DNA of 64,000 nt, from NCBI RefSeq assembly GCF_003594915.1, contig NZ_QZCS01000007.1, forward strand, positions 157,571-221,570. The letters are read 5' to 3'. The first letter of the stretch is position 1. Each line of letters begins with the position of its first letter. Both the position numbers and the translations under genes were made by a program. Positions 1 through 9,303 of this stretch are shown here, in pieces. The DNA comes from Enterobacter chuandaensis. GTDB taxonomy: Bacteria; Pseudomonadota; Gammaproteobacteria; Enterobacterales; Enterobacteriaceae. The notes under the pieces were generated by a model. The model made no database searches. It saw only the letters and a program-made list of their open reading frames with translations, and was not told the DNA's origin.

Positions 1-389
1 TCGTTTCAACCGACAAAGGCTACTGCCAGCTTCTCTCCCCCACGATCCGCATTCGCGATTATTTCCAGAAACGCTGGCTCGATGCCCCCTTCATCGCCAG
101 CGAGTTCGGCGTCTCACCAGACCAACTGCCTGACTACTGGGGTCTGGCGGGAATCAGCAGTTCTAAGGTTCCGGGAGTTGCAGGCATCGGGCCAAAGAGC
201 GCCGCGCAGCTGCTGACTGATTTTCAGAGCCTGGAAGGAATTTACGCCCGTCTGGATGAGGTGCCGGAAAAGTGGCGCAAGAAGCTGGAGGCGCATAAAG
301 AGATGGCGTTTATCTGCCGGGAAATCGCAACGCTGCAGACGGATTTACAGCTGGACGGGAATTTGCAGCAGTTAAGGTTAGAGCGTTAA
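1..389 (+). CDS. xni: Flap endonuclease Xni, C-terminal part (cut by window start)
   Basis: The reading frame is open from base 3 to a TAA at 387-389 and gives the last 128 residues of a 5'-3' exonuclease-type flap endonuclease (Xni/YgdG, formerly 'exonuclease IX'). A helix-hairpin-helix stretch is visible ([14 protein letters not shown]), which in this family binds duplex DNA, and the C-terminus QQLRLER matches the recalled E. coli protein. The family cleaves 5' flaps during DNA repair and lacks the full metal site of the Pol I exonuclease domain. The N-terminal half is outside the window. The gene converges with rlmM, with a large palindromic repeat between the two stop codons. Confidence 0.9.
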   Translation, partial: VSTDKGYCQLLSPTIRIRDYFQKRWLDAPFIASEFGVSPDQLPDYWGLAGISSSKVPGVAGIGPKSAAQLLTDFQSLEGIYARLDEVPEKWRKKLEAHKEMAFICREIATLQTDLQLDGNLQQLRLER

Positions 390-393
390 GATC

Positions 394-488
394 CCCCTCA
401 CCCCGGCCCTCTCCCCAAAGGGGCGAGGGGGAATAGACCGCACGGAGCAGTCCCCTCTCCCCTTTGGGGAGAGGGTTAGGTTGAGGGG
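394..488. repeat. Intergenic palindromic repeat (CCCTCTCC type), likely bidirectional terminator
   Basis: Two arms of about 30 bases face each other across about 35 bases. The left arm begins CCCCTCACCCCGGCCCTCTC and the right arm ends in its near complement, GGGGAGAGGGTTAGGTTGAGGGG with a few mismatches. Each arm also holds a short internal palindrome around CCCCAAAGGGG. The element exactly fills the gap between the convergent stops of xni and rlmM, so it probably ends transcription from both sides. A shorter relative is at 26180-26199. Confidence 0.75.
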
Positions 489-489
489 A

Positions 490-1590
490 CTATCGCTCGT
501 CGCGACGCCCGCCTACAGCCGCCCACCAGCGACGAATGTGTACCGTCACCTCTTCGCGGTCGTGATACAGCTGACGCGCCTGGATCTCCACGTTGATACC
601 GTGTTCATCCATCTGCTCCTGAATGTAGGCCAGGTTCTGAGAAACCTCCTCGTAGCGCTTTTTCATCGGCAGCTTGAGGTTGAAAATGGTTTCACGACAC
701 CAGCCATTCACCAGCCAGGAGGCCATCAGCGCGGCCACTTTAGCCGGTTTCTCGACCATGTCGCACACCATCCAGGAGATGTTGTTACGGTTCGGACGAT
801 AGCGGAAGCCGTCTTCACGCAGCCAGGTGACCTGGCCGGTATCCATCAGGCTTTGCGCCATCGGGCCGTTATCCACAGACGACACCCACATGTTGCGTTT
901 CACCAGCTGATAGGTCCAGCCGCCCGGACACGCGCCAAGGTCGACGGCATACATGCCGTTAGCCAGTCGCTCGTCCCACTCGTCCGCAGGGATAAAGACG
1001 TGAAACGCCTCCTCCAGCTTCAGGGTTGAACGGCTCGGCGCATCCGCCGGGAAGCGCAAACGCGGGATGCCCATAAAGAATGGAGAGTTGTTGTTGGTGT
1101 ATGAATAGCCTGCGTAGCAGCAGCCCGGCGCGATAAAGAAGATATGCACCACCGGACGCTTCGGCGTTTCGTAGTTCGTCAGTACACCCGCATCTCGCAG
1201 CGCTGCGCGCAGCGGCACGGTAAATTTGCGACAGAACTTCATCAGCTCTTTGCTTTCATTGGTATCGGCAACCTCAACGCGCAGGTCGCCGCCCTTCTCC
1301 ACCACGCCCTGCAGCATGCCGACAATCGGCGTGATGCGGTCTTCCGGCGGAAGATCTTTCAGCAGCTCACCCACGACAAACATCTGACGCGCGAAGATAA
1401 GCGAGCTGAACGGCAGCTCGCGTGCCAGCTTGTCTGCGTCTTCTGGCTGATAGCACTCGAATACCACATAGCCCGCGTTCTCTTTAACGCGGGCAAAGCC
1501 GAAGACTTCGCGCTTCGCCGCTTTATCGGTAATTTCCGCGGCGCACTCTTTCTCAAACCCCGGGCGACAATATAAAACAACCTTATTCAT
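490..1590 (-). CDS. rlmM: 23S rRNA 2'-O-ribose C2498 methyltransferase RlmM
   Basis: The 366-residue protein starts [16 protein letters not shown], as in E. coli RlmM, so the start at 1590 is chosen over an in-frame ATG two codons upstream. It methylates the 2'-OH of C2498 in 23S rRNA before 50S assembly, using SAM. An N-terminal THUMP-like region precedes a Rossmann methyltransferase domain with the SAM-binding segment [13 protein letters not shown] and a following [10 protein letters not shown] stretch. The catalytic-type K-D-K-E residues typical of 2'-O-methyltransferases are in this half. The start overlaps the end of ygdD by 8 bases, so the two are probably cotranscribed from upstream of ygdD. 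Confidence 0.95.
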   Translation of the reverse strand: MNKVVLYCRPGFEKECAAEITDKAAKREVFGFARVKENAGYVVFECYQPEDADKLARELPFSSLIFARQMFVVGELLKDLPPEDRITPIVGMLQGVVEKGGDLRVEVADTNESKELMKFCRKFTVPLRAALRDAGVLTNYETPKRPVVHIFFIAPGCCYAGYSYTNNNSPFFMGIPRLRFPADAPSRSTLKLEEAFHVFIPADEWDERLANGMYAVDLGACPGGWTYQLVKRNMWVSSVDNGPMAQSLMDTGQVTWLREDGFRYRPNRNNISWMVCDMVEKPAKVAALMASWLVNGWCRETIFNLKLPMKKRYEEVSQNLAYIQEQMDEHGINVEIQARQLYHDREEVTVHIRRWWAAVGGRRDER

Positions 1591-1978
1591 GAACAACGCC
1601 CTTGCGTTTCAGACGGATGGCTCCGATAAACATTAATACCCACCCCGCCAGGAAGCTGACGCCGCCGACAGGTGTAACAAACGCCCACAGGCGCAGATGC
1701 GAGAGTGCCAGGCAGTACAGGCTACCGCTGAACAGCACGGTACCCAGCGCCATAAACACGCTGCTCCAGTAAAACCAGATGCTAATCCGACGCTGCATCG
1801 CCACCGCCAGACCAAAAATAGCCAGCGTGTGGAACGCCTGATATTCAAGACCGGTCTGGATCCAGCCCATCTCGACAGCGCCCAACGACTTGCTTAAAAC
1901 GTGCGCGCCAAAGGCGCCCAGTGCAACAAAAATAAAGCCACTCACCGCGGCAAAAATCAGCATGAATCGGCTGGTCAT
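1583..1978 (-). CDS. ygdD: DUF423 inner-membrane protein YgdD
   Basis: The 131-residue hydrophobic protein starts [17 protein letters not shown] and has the E. coli length; an upstream in-frame ATG would add 12 non-matching residues. Four hydrophobic segments alternate with short charged loops (RRISIW, RLKRKG), as expected of a small polytopic inner-membrane protein. The first helix carries the family's conserved LGAFGAH segment. Its function is not known. It sits between gcvA and rlmM on the same strand and overlaps rlmM by 8 bases, which suggests translational coupling. Homology is clear; the role is open. Confidence 0.9.
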   Translation of the reverse strand: MTSRFMLIFAAVSGFIFVALGAFGAHVLSKSLGAVEMGWIQTGLEYQAFHTLAIFGLAVAMQRRISIWFYWSSVFMALGTVLFSGSLYCLALSHLRLWAFVTPVGGVSFLAGWVLMFIGAIRLKRKGVVHE

Positions 1979-2017
1979 GTTTAAGTCCTGAATTAATGCG
2001 TGCCCGGCACACAAACG

Positions 2018-2935
2018 TTATTGTTCATACCTGAAGCGGAATTTTTCTTGCTCGCTTGCCGCTTTCGCCAGTATCCACTGCCGGAAGGCGGCTATTTTAC
2101 CCAGTTCTGCCTGACTGTCATGACAAACCAGATAAAACGCATTCTTGCTGACCAGTACATCATTAAAAGGGCAAACCAGACGGCCTGCCTCAATTTCGGA
2201 CTGCGCCATCACGTTGTTTGCCAACGCCACGCCCTGTCCGTGTATGGCAGCCTGTAGCACCATCGCACTGTGGCTAAAAATGGGGCCCTGCTGCACGTTT
2301 ATATGACTAAGACCTAATTGACGGGTATAAGTTTGCCAGTCACGGCGAGAGGCATCATGTAAAAGCGTATGCTGCGCCAGGTCAGCGGGTGTTTTCAGCG
2401 CCTTGTCGCCCGTTAAAAGCAACGGAGAACAGACCGGAAGCAGATATTCTGCGTATAATTTTTCAACACGCAAGCCCGGCCAGTTGCCGCGACCATAAAA
2501 AATGGCGACATCCACATCATCAGCCAGCTTGTCTTCCTGACGATCCACCGCCTGGATTCGAACGTCGATCCCCGGATAAGCTGAGTTAAAGCTTGAGAGT
2601 CTTGGCACCAGCCATTGAATGGCAAAACTGGGCAATAAACTGACAGTCAGGGCACCTTTTGCACTGCGGGCCTGCAGCTTACGCGTCGCTTCCGTGAGCT
2701 GGGAAAAAATCTCTTTAATATCCTGAAAGTAGCTCTGCCCCTCTTCGGTCAACAGCAAGGAACGATTGCGTCGGCGGAACAGCTTAAGGCCCAGGAAATC
2801 CTCCAGAGACTTGATTTGGTGACTTACTGCGGCCTGTGTCACAAAAAGCTCATCTGCCGCACGAGTGAAGCTCAGGTGACGTGCTGCTGCATCAAAAACG
2901 CGTAATGCGTTAAGGGGTGGCAATCGCTTTGACAT
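2018..2935 (-). CDS. gcvA: LysR-type regulator of glycine cleavage GcvA
   Basis: The 305-residue LysR-family protein starts MSKRLPPLNALRVFDAAARH, with an N-terminal winged helix-turn-helix (about residues 7-65, ending SLEDFLGLKLFRRRNRS) and a C-terminal effector domain. GcvA activates the gcvTHP glycine cleavage operon and the small RNA gene gcvB when glycine is high, and represses gcvTHP with GcvR when glycine is low. It is divergent from gcvB, which starts 128 bases away, the same arrangement as in E. coli, so GcvA probably binds the shared region to control gcvB and itself. Nothing looks damaged. Confidence 0.95.
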   Translation of the reverse strand: MSKRLPPLNALRVFDAAARHLSFTRAADELFVTQAAVSHQIKSLEDFLGLKLFRRRNRSLLLTEEGQSYFQDIKEIFSQLTEATRKLQARSAKGALTVSLLPSFAIQWLVPRLSSFNSAYPGIDVRIQAVDRQEDKLADDVDVAIFYGRGNWPGLRVEKLYAEYLLPVCSPLLLTGDKALKTPADLAQHTLLHDASRRDWQTYTRQLGLSHINVQQGPIFSHSAMVLQAAIHGQGVALANNVMAQSEIEAGRLVCPFNDVLVSKNAFYLVCHDSQAELGKIAAFRQWILAKAASEQEKFRFRYEQ

Positions 2936-3028
2936 GGTTATCTGGCTTAGATGTTAACGGAATTTAACAAACAGGAAACAACGTTTAACCTATTAGTTTT
3001 TTTTATCTGAGCCATTATAATTTGTCCG

Positions 3029-3057
3029 TTGAGGAACTACCAGCAAATACCTATAGT
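3029..3057 (+). promoter_or_regulatory. Sigma-70 promoter of gcvB
   Basis: A -35 TTGAGG (3029-3034), a 17-base spacer and a -10 TATAGT (3052-3057) end 6 bases before the GcvB 5' end. In E. coli this promoter is activated by GcvA, whose gene is divergent. The site is read from the sequence; the start point follows from the conserved RNA 5' end. Confidence 0.75.
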
Positions 3058-3063
3058 GGCGGC

Positions 3064-3271
3064 ACTTCCTGAGCCGGAACGAAGAGCTTTTTTCGGAATG
3101 CGTGTTCTGAAGGGCTTTTGGCTTACGGTTGTGATGTTGTGTTGTTGTGTTTGCAATTGGTCTGCGATTCAGACCACGGTAGCAACGCTACCAATTTTTC
3201 ACTTCCTGTACATTTACCCTGTCTGTCCATAGTGATTAATGTAGCACCGCCAATTTGCGGTGCTTTTTTTT
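3064..3271 (+). ncRNA. gcvB: Hfq-dependent small RNA GcvB
   Basis: The segment begins ACTTCCTGAGCCGGAACG and carries the GU-rich R1 seed (TTGTGATGTTGTGTTGTTGTG, 3127-3149 region), the second conserved stretch around CTTCCTGTACATTTACCC, and a final GC hairpin (GCACCGCCAATTTGCGGTGC) followed by eight T. These are the known GcvB landmarks. GcvB pairs through R1 with many amino-acid and peptide transporter mRNAs (oppA, dppA, gltI and others) and represses them in rich medium. It lies between gcvA and ygdI as in E. coli. The loop near 3085-3110 differs from the E. coli sequence but the seed is intact. Confidence 0.95.
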
Positions 3272-3284
3272 CGCCTGCGATCGA

Positions 3285-3512
3285 TTAATGCTCGATCTCT
3301 TTCATCTCTTTCACGTCCGTGCGGTTGATCTGCTGCTTGTTCCCGTTAGCATCTTTGTACGAAATCATCCCGGTATCGTTATCGGTTGTCGGTTTCCCTT
3401 CCGAAACGATAGAACGACCATCGTTGGTGTGCATCACGTAGTTGTTACCAGAACAGGCGCTCAGGGCAAAAGTAAACGCACAGGCAGAAATGATTGCAGC
3501 TGTCTTATTCAT
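3285..3512 (-). CDS. ygdI: DUF903 lipoprotein YgdI
   Basis: This is a 75-residue lipoprotein precursor. A signal peptide ends in the lipobox LSAC with Cys20 as the lipidated residue, followed by a small SH3-like DUF903 domain (YVMHTNDGRSIVSEGKP). It is a paralogue of YgdR, also in this window at 30504-30722; the two share the YVM-T-DGR core, the (T/D)DDTG(M/L) motif and the lipobox. The function is unknown; small lipoproteins of this family are made in quantity and are presumed to be envelope components. The gene faces the GcvB terminator, from which it is 13 bases away. Confidence 0.92.
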   Translation of the reverse strand: MNKTAAIISACAFTFALSACSGNNYVMHTNDGRSIVSEGKPTTDNDTGMISYKDANGNKQQINRTDVKEMKEIEH

Positions 3513-3704
3513 GATTATTCTCCTTTAGCAATTAATGCTATTCAAACCTCGATTTATAACAGGCTAAAACATCCGCCTAACACTATTCAGCATAACCTGC
3601 TTTTTCGAGGTCGCCAGGATAAGCAGACGAATCTGATAGATATCAACCTCCTTGCCCTGCCGATGAAATTGCGCGACGATTTCATTATCGACATGAGGAA
3701 TTCC

Positions 3705-4910
3705 ATGAACGCATTCAGTCCTGCGCAGTTTCGCGCACAGTTTCCGGCGCTGGCCGATGCCGGTGTTTACCTTGATAGCGCCGCCACGGCCCTGAAGCCC
3801 CAGGCGGTAATCGAAGCCACGCAGCAGTTCTACAGCCTGAGTGCAGGCAACGTACATCGCAGCCAGTTTGCCGAAGCGCAGCGCCTGACCGCGCGCTATG
3901 AAGCCGCACGGGATCAGGTTGCACGCCTGATCAATGCCGAAAGCGGGAAAAATATCGTCTGGACGCGCGGTACGACCGAAGCGATTAACATGGTAGCTCA
4001 GTGCTATGCGCGCCCGTTGCTGCAGCCGGGGGACGAGATTATCGTCAGCGAAGCAGAGCACCACGCTAACCTGGTGCCGTGGCTGATGGTGGCTGAGCAA
4101 ACGGGAGCGCGCGTTGTTAAACTCCCGTTGAGTGCAGACTTCCTGCCCGACGTGGCCCGTCTTCCTGAGCTGATTACGTCGCGCAGCCGCATTCTGGCGC
4201 TGGGGCAGATGTCCAACGTTACCGGTGGCTGCCCGGATCTGGCTCGCGCCATTGAAATTGCTCATGCCAGCGGCGTGGTGGTGATGGTCGATGGTGCTCA
4301 GGGCGTGGTTCATTTCCCCGCTGATGTGCAGGCGCTGGATATCGACTTCTACGCCTTCTCCGGGCACAAACTCTACGGGCCAACCGGGATTGGTGCACTG
4401 TACGGTAAACCGGAACTGCTGGCCAAAATGACGCCGTGGCTCGGCGGCGGCAAAATGATTACCGAAGTGTCGTTCGATGGCTTCAAAACGCAGGAGCTGC
4501 CTTACCGTCTGGAAGCCGGCACGCCGAACGTGGCCGGAGTCATCGGCCTGAGTGCCGCACTTGAATGGCTGGCGGAAACGGACGTGGTTCAGGCGGAAAG
4601 CTGGAGCCGGGGGCTGGCGACGCTGGCTGAGGAAGAACTGAAAAAGCGTCCGGGTTTCCGATCGTTCCGCGTTCAGGATTCCAGCCTGCTCGCCTTTGAT
4701 TTTGCTGGCGTGCATCACAGCGATATGGTGACGCTGCTGGCCGGGTACGGCATTGCCCTGCGCGCCGGACAGCACTGCGCCCAGCCGCTGCTGGCGGCGC
4801 TCGGCGTAAGCGGAACCCTGCGCGCCTCGTTTGCGCCGTATAATACCCAAAGCGATGTCGACGCGCTGGTTAGCGCCGTTGACCGCGCCCTTGAAATACT
4901 GGTGGATTAA
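3705..4910 (+). CDS. csdA: Cysteine desulfurase CsdA
   Basis: The 401-residue PLP enzyme removes sulfur (or selenium) from cysteine, leaving a persulfide on an active-site cysteine for transfer to CsdE. The start at 3705 ([16 protein letters not shown]) gives the E. coli length; the frame is open about 450 bases upstream but that part reads across the ygdI gene and is not coding. Visible landmarks are the cofactor lysine in [13 protein letters not shown] (near residue 222), [11 protein letters not shown], and the catalytic cysteine in [11 protein letters not shown] (near residue 358). The stop overlaps the csdE start by one base (TAATG), so the two are translationally coupled. Confidence 0.97.
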   Translation: MNAFSPAQFRAQFPALADAGVYLDSAATALKPQAVIEATQQFYSLSAGNVHRSQFAEAQRLTARYEAARDQVARLINAESGKNIVWTRGTTEAINMVAQCYARPLLQPGDEIIVSEAEHHANLVPWLMVAEQTGARVVKLPLSADFLPDVARLPELITSRSRILALGQMSNVTGGCPDLARAIEIAHASGVVVMVDGAQGVVHFPADVQALDIDFYAFSGHKLYGPTGIGALYGKPELLAKMTPWLGGGKMITEVSFDGFKTQELPYRLEAGTPNVAGVIGLSAALEWLAETDVVQAESWSRGLATLAEEELKKRPGFRSFRVQDSSLLAFDFAGVHHSDMVTLLAGYGIALRAGQHCAQPLLAALGVSGTLRASFAPYNTQSDVDALVSAVDRALEILVD

Positions 4911-5356
4911 TGACTAGCGCTGCTTTAGCCGGACATCCGTTTGGCACCGTCATCACTGAAGAGACCTTAAAACAGACCTTCGCCCCGCTCCAGCAGTGGG
5001 AAGATAAATATCGGCAGCTGATCCTGCTGGGTAAACAGCTCCCTGCCCTTTCAGACAACCTCAAAGCGCAGGCGAAAGAGATCGCAGGCTGTGAAAACCG
5101 CGTCTGGCTGGGTGTGAGCGCCTCCGGCGAGAAGCTGCACTTTTTCGGCGACAGCGAAGGACGCATTGTTCGCGGGCTGCTGGCGGTACTGTTAACCGCC
5201 ATAGAGGGGAAAAGCGCGGCGGAGCTGCTGGCACACTCGCCGCTGGCGCTGTTCGACGAGCTGGGGCTGCGCGCGCAGCTTAGCGCCTCGCGCGGCCAGG
5301 GCCTGATCGCGCTCAGCGACGCGGTGCTGGACGCAGCCCGTCAGGCTCAGGCCTGA
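4910..5356 (+). CDS. csdE: Sulfur acceptor protein CsdE
   Basis: The 148-residue SufE-family protein takes the persulfide sulfur from CsdA and stimulates its desulfurase activity. The acceptor cysteine is Cys61 in the conserved AGCENRVW segment, followed by the [16 protein letters not shown] core. Length and sequence match E. coli CsdE. It starts on the last base of csdA. Its 3' end overlaps that of tcdA by 10 bases on the opposite strand. CsdA, CsdE and TcdA (also called CsdL) act together: CsdE can pass sulfur towards TcdA, so the neighbourhood has a functional basis. Confidence 0.95.
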   Translation: MTSAALAGHPFGTVITEETLKQTFAPLQQWEDKYRQLILLGKQLPALSDNLKAQAKEIAGCENRVWLGVSASGEKLHFFGDSEGRIVRGLLAVLLTAIEGKSAAELLAHSPLALFDELGLRAQLSASRGQGLIALSDAVLDAARQAQA

Positions 5357-6153
5357 CGTTCCGCCTTCGCCATCATCTTCTTCAGGGCGTGAGAGACCGC
5401 CACAAAGCCAAAGGAGGCGGTCACCATGGTGGCCGCACCAAAGCCTGAGGCACAATCCATTCTCTTTGGACCTTCCGCCGTGCTTTTCATCGCACAGACT
5501 GAACCATCCGCCTGCGGGTAGACCAGCGCTTCAGTTGAGAACACGCAGTCGACGCCCAGCTTGCCCTTACTGTTCTTCACCACGTTGAAGTCGCTTTTCA
5601 GGCGTTCACGCAGCTTGGCCGCCAGCGGATCCTGAATGGTTTTCGCCAGATCGGCCACCTGGATCTGCGTCGGATCGATTTGTCCGCCCGCCCCGCCCGT
5701 CGTGACCAGCGGTACCTTGTAGCGACGACAGTACGCGATCAGCGCCGCTTTTGGCCGCACGCTGTCGATAGCGTCAATCACGTAGCTGTAGCCTTTGCTC
5801 ATGTATTCCGCGACGTTATCTGCCGTCACAAAGTCGTCGATCACCGTCACCCGACACTCCGGGTTGATGAGGCGAATACGTTCTGCCATCACCTCTGACT
5901 TCGCCAGGCCGACGTTATCGCGCAGGGCATGGATTTGACGGTTGGTGTTGGTGACGCAAACGTCATCCATATCAATCAGCGTAATCGCGCCAATACCGGT
6001 TCTCGCCAGCGCTTCCGCCGCCCAGGAGCCGACACCGCCAATGCCCACCACGCAGACGTGCGCATCCGCAAACAGCTGCAGGGCTTTTTCACCATAGAGA
6101 CGTGCCGTGCCGCCAAAACGCTGGCGCCAGGCATCGCTGATTACCACAGACAT
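5347..6153 (-). CDS. tcdA: tRNA threonylcarbamoyladenosine dehydratase TcdA
   Basis: The 268-residue protein is an E1/ThiF/MoeB-like ATP-dependent enzyme that cyclises t6A at position 37 of ANN-decoding tRNAs to the hydantoin form ct6A. The nucleotide-binding [15 protein letters not shown] is near residues 37-51, followed by [15 protein letters not shown], which holds the conserved Asp and Arg of the E1 fold. The CsdA/CsdE genes on the opposite strand are needed for TcdA activity in E. coli. A 10-base overlap of stop regions joins it to csdE. A hairpin behind its start region (6168-6192) belongs to mltA. Confidence 0.95.
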   Translation of the reverse strand: MSVVISDAWRQRFGGTARLYGEKALQLFADAHVCVVGIGGVGSWAAEALARTGIGAITLIDMDDVCVTNTNRQIHALRDNVGLAKSEVMAERIRLINPECRVTVIDDFVTADNVAEYMSKGYSYVIDAIDSVRPKAALIAYCRRYKVPLVTTGGAGGQIDPTQIQVADLAKTIQDPLAAKLRERLKSDFNVVKNSKGKLGVDCVFSTEALVYPQADGSVCAMKSTAEGPKRMDCASGFGAATMVTASFGFVAVSHALKKMMAKAERQA

Positions 6154-6167
6154 AAAACCTCAGATGT

Positions 6168-6192
6168 AAAAAGGGTGAGGTTTTCCTCACCC
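6168..6192 (-). terminator. Rho-independent terminator of mltA
   Basis: An eight-base stem (GGGTGAGG/CCTCACCC, loop TTTT) is followed on the minus strand by five T. It lies 37 bases past the mltA stop and just upstream of tcdA on the same strand, so it should separate the two units. Confidence 0.75.
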
Positions 6193-6228
6193 TGAACAGT
6201 AATCCGTATTGCACTCAGAATACCACAA

Positions 6229-7326
6229 TCAGCCGCTGAATACGCTTCCGGTACCCGGTGCCGCCTTCAGCACCCATACGCGTCCGTAGTGGTTATACCA
6301 GCCTGCACGGTGGCCCGCATCCGGACCAATGCCCTGATAGATATCAAAGTGCTGGCCTTTAATTGCTCCGCCCACATCCAGCGCTACCATCAGACGCAGC
6401 TCATACTGGCCGTTGAACTTGCCGTTGTTGTCGAGAAGAGGGACTTCCGCCAGCAGCGTGGTGCCCGCAGGAATGATAGAGCGATCGGATGCCACCGACG
6501 CGCGGCCAATCAGCGGTACGGCGCTCGCCCCTTTTACCGGGGCAAAGTTTTGCGGCTTGAAGAAGACGAAAGACGGGTTCTGCTCAAGAAGCTCACGCAC
6601 TTCGGCTTCGCTGTGCTTTTCGCCCCACTCGCGGATCGCCTGCATCGACATATCTTCTTTTTTCACTTCGCCGCGGTCGATCAGCACCTTACCGATGCTG
6701 CGGTAGGCATGGCCGTTTTTCCCGGCATAGCTGAAGAAGTTGAGCGGCGAGCCGTCGCCAAAATCAATATAGCCGCTGCCCTGCACGTCCATGATGAAGT
6801 TATCCATCAGAGAGTTGCTGTAGGCCAGGACGTAGCTTTCGCTTAGCGCACCGGCGTAGATCTCGGCGCGAGACGGCAGGCGACCGCGTTTTGGCGGCAT
6901 ACGGTAGATAGGATACTGGAATTCGCCCTGACGCGTGTGTCGCGCCTGAATCACGGGCGTGTAGTAGCCGGTGAACTGGACGTTGCCGTAGTTATCCGCC
7001 CCTTCCATCTGCCAGGCATCAATACCAAACTGGCGCATGTTGCGCGTATCGCCGCCCGCCTTCAGCCAGTCCTGTACCGCGCTATAAACATTGTTCTGCG
7101 AGCTATACAGACGCGGCGACGCGTTGCGGATCTGGTAGACCTGCTCGGAGAAATCACCGGCGTTGATCGGCGCGCCAACGGCGTCAGGCTGATTAACTAA
7201 CGAGAAAGGCTGGGATAACTTCCCGTCTTTATACTGCTGACCGCGATCGGTCGGTTTGGAAGAACAGGCCGCAAGAATCGCTACCATTGCGCCCGTCATC
7301 AGATACTTCGCCCAACGTCCTTTCAT
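6229..7326 (-). CDS. mltA: Membrane-bound lytic murein transglycosylase A
   Basis: This is a 365-residue outer-membrane lipoprotein that cleaves the MurNAc-GlcNAc bond in peptidoglycan and leaves a 1,6-anhydro end. The signal peptide ends in LAAC with Cys21 lipidated. The MltA domain follows, with VQFTGYYTPVIQARHTRQGE and VQGSGYIDFGDGS, then the 3D domain near the C-terminus (VALDVGGAIKGQHFDIYQGIGPDAG) holding the catalytic Asp region. Length equals E. coli MltA. It is divergent from the initiator tRNAs, about 210 bases from the first. Confidence 0.95.
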   Translation of the reverse strand: MKGRWAKYLMTGAMVAILAACSSKPTDRGQQYKDGKLSQPFSLVNQPDAVGAPINAGDFSEQVYQIRNASPRLYSSQNNVYSAVQDWLKAGGDTRNMRQFGIDAWQMEGADNYGNVQFTGYYTPVIQARHTRQGEFQYPIYRMPPKRGRLPSRAEIYAGALSESYVLAYSNSLMDNFIMDVQGSGYIDFGDGSPLNFFSYAGKNGHAYRSIGKVLIDRGEVKKEDMSMQAIREWGEKHSEAEVRELLEQNPSFVFFKPQNFAPVKGASAVPLIGRASVASDRSIIPAGTTLLAEVPLLDNNGKFNGQYELRLMVALDVGGAIKGQHFDIYQGIGPDAGHRAGWYNHYGRVWVLKAAPGTGSVFSG

Positions 7327-7494
7327 TATATCTCGTCTTTAAGTTGCCCATTTCCGCGTGATGAAGATAACAAACCGACAAAGCGAATGAAATGCGATCG
7401 CATGCCCTTTGGCAAATTCTGAGCAAAAAATAGTCCAAATGTCGCAATGCCGTTCAATTTACATACAAAGTTAATGATTTATGTGAAAAAGGGG

Positions 7495-7522
7495 TTGCAT
7501 CACAAACCTATCCGAGTATAGT
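7495..7522 (+). promoter_or_regulatory. Promoter of the initiator tRNA operon
   Basis: A -35 TTGCAT (7495-7500), a 16-base spacer and a -10 TATAGT (7517-7522) are followed by a GC-rich discriminator (GCGC). This is the pattern of a stringently controlled stable-RNA promoter, 13 bases ahead of the first tRNA. Confidence 0.7.
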
Positions 7523-7535
7523 GCGCTTCCACGGA

Positions 7536-7612
<77 letters not shown>

Positions 7613-7656
7613 ATTAAAATTTGATGAAGTATCTTCTACAACTGTAGAAAGACGGA

Positions 7657-7733
<77 letters not shown>

Positions 7734-7750
7734 ACACTTCTGAACACAAT

Positions 7751-7774
7751 AAACACCCTTAAGGGTGTTTTTTT
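7751..7774 (+). terminator. Terminator of the tRNA-fMet operon
   Basis: A perfect AAACACCCTT/AAGGGTGTTT palindrome runs into seven T on the plus strand, 17 bases after the second tRNA. Confidence 0.85.
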
Positions 7775-7822
7775 GTATCTGCCGTTTGTGAATTTGCCGG
7801 GCATTCCACCCGGCTAAAAGAC

Positions 7823-9076
7823 CTACCCGCGTCGCGCCAGCGTCGCCCCGTCGGAGAAATACGCCCGAATCCCCGCCAGAATCGACTCCGCAACCTCCTG
7901 CTGGAATTTAGCAGTCTTGAGCTTACGCTCTTCTTCCACGTTACTGATAAACGCGGTTTCCACCAGAATGGACGGAATATCCGGTGCCTTCAGTACCGCA
8001 AACCCGGCCTGCTCAACGCTGTTTTTGTGCAGCTTATTGATGTTCCCCAGCTTGCCCAGCACCGCTTTACCAAACTTCAGGCTGTCGTTAATGGTCAGGG
8101 ACTGCACCATGTCAAACATAGTGTGGTCAACGTAGCGGTCGCCGCTTTTGCTCACGCCACCGATCAAATCCGAGGCGTTCTGGGTGTCCGCAAGGTATCG
8201 CGCCGCGGTACTGGTCGCACCTTTGGTGGAAAGCGCAAACACCGACGAGCCGCTTGGCTGGCGGCTGGTAAAGGCATCCGCATGAATAGAGACGAACAGA
8301 TCGGCGCGCTGCTTCTGCGCTTTCGCCACCCTGACCTTCAGCGGGATAAAGACATCCTCATTGCGCGTCATGTAGGCGCGCATATTGCCCTCTTTATCAA
8401 TTAACGCCTTCAGACGACGGGCAATTTGCAGCACCACGTCTTTTTCACGCGTATGGTATTTCCCCACCGCACCGGAGTCTTCGCCGCCGTGGCCGGGATC
8501 GAGCATGATCACAATCGGACGATCGCGCCCTGCTTTCCCCGGCTGCGGGCCGCTTTGCGCAGGCGGCACCTGACGCTGAAGATCGCCTTTGTTGTAATCC
8601 TCCAGCAGGGCGAGAAGCGGATCCTGAATATCCGTCGCATTGGCCGGGTAGAGATCCATCACCAGACGCTCTTTAAACGTTGCAACGGGCGCCAGGGCGA
8701 ACAGCTGCGGCTTAACGTTCTGCTTCAGCTCAAACACCATGCGCACGGTTTGCGGATCAAACTGGCCGACGCGCGCCGATTTAATAAACGGATCGTCACC
8801 GCGGATCTGCGCCGCCATGCCTTTAAGCACGGAGTTGAGGTTCACCCCTTCGAGATCCACCACCACGCGTTCAGGGTTGCTGAGGGCAAATTGCTTATAT
8901 TTCAGCACGCGGTTGGACTCGACCGTTACGCGCGTATAGGTCGACGACGGCCAGACGCGCACCGCCACCACCTGACTCGTGGCGGCAAGACCGACCTGGC
9001 TGACGCTAAGCAACCACATTGCCCCGGCCCCTTTTAACAAACGGCGGCGGCTTATTGCTGAATTGGATCCCGACAT
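7823..9076 (-). CDS. amiC: N-acetylmuramoyl-L-alanine amidase AmiC
   Basis: The 417-residue periplasmic zinc amidase splits septal peptidoglycan for daughter-cell separation, activated by NlpD. The start at 9076 ([18 protein letters not shown]) puts the twin-arginine motif SRRRLLK at the N-terminus and gives E. coli length; an upstream in-frame ATG would add 28 unrelated residues before the Tat signal. An AMIN domain (about residues 35-145) targets the septum, followed by an Amidase_3 domain with [13 protein letters not shown], the metal ligand region FVSIHADAF, and [10 protein letters not shown]. It is divergent from argA. Confidence 0.96.
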   Translation of the reverse strand: MSGSNSAISRRRLLKGAGAMWLLSVSQVGLAATSQVVAVRVWPSSTYTRVTVESNRVLKYKQFALSNPERVVVDLEGVNLNSVLKGMAAQIRGDDPFIKSARVGQFDPQTVRMVFELKQNVKPQLFALAPVATFKERLVMDLYPANATDIQDPLLALLEDYNKGDLQRQVPPAQSGPQPGKAGRDRPIVIMLDPGHGGEDSGAVGKYHTREKDVVLQIARRLKALIDKEGNMRAYMTRNEDVFIPLKVRVAKAQKQRADLFVSIHADAFTSRQPSGSSVFALSTKGATSTAARYLADTQNASDLIGGVSKSGDRYVDHTMFDMVQSLTINDSLKFGKAVLGKLGNINKLHKNSVEQAGFAVLKAPDIPSILVETAFISNVEEERKLKTAKFQQEVAESILAGIRAYFSDGATLARRG

Positions 9077-9251
9077 GCTTCTCCCGAGCAAGAAAACGAA
9101 CTGATATACAAAATGGTCAGATTGACCGAAAACTTTAACGAATGACGCATAAACTGTCATCTATAAAAGGGTAAACAATCATACGTTAACGCACGGATTA
9201 CTTATTAATTTCTGTAGGACGCAGAAAATTTGCACTTGCACACGCGCCCAC

Positions 9252-9290
9252 AATCGAATAAAAATACAGAAATTACGAATAAACATTCAT
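9252..9290 (+). promoter_or_regulatory. Tandem ARG boxes of argA
   Basis: Two 18-base ArgR-type sites lie 3 bases apart: 9252-9269 (AATCGAATAAAAATACAG) and 9273-9290 (TTACGAATAAACATTCAT). Both fit the wnTGAATwwwwATTCAnw pattern with mismatches in one half, and the 3-base spacing is typical of ArgR hexamer operators. They end 13 bases before argA. Confidence 0.8.
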
Positions 9291-9303
9291 TAAGGGTTGT
9301 GCC

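Noticed and set aside
3255..3704. An N-terminal extension of csdA by 150 residues.
   Set aside because: The extension overlaps ygdI on the other strand and has no homology to desulfurases; the start at 3705 matches the family length.
3564..4850. A 428-residue open frame on the minus strand across csdA.
   Set aside because: It lies wholly opposite the conserved csdA gene, shows no family motifs, and is a shadow of GC-biased third positions.
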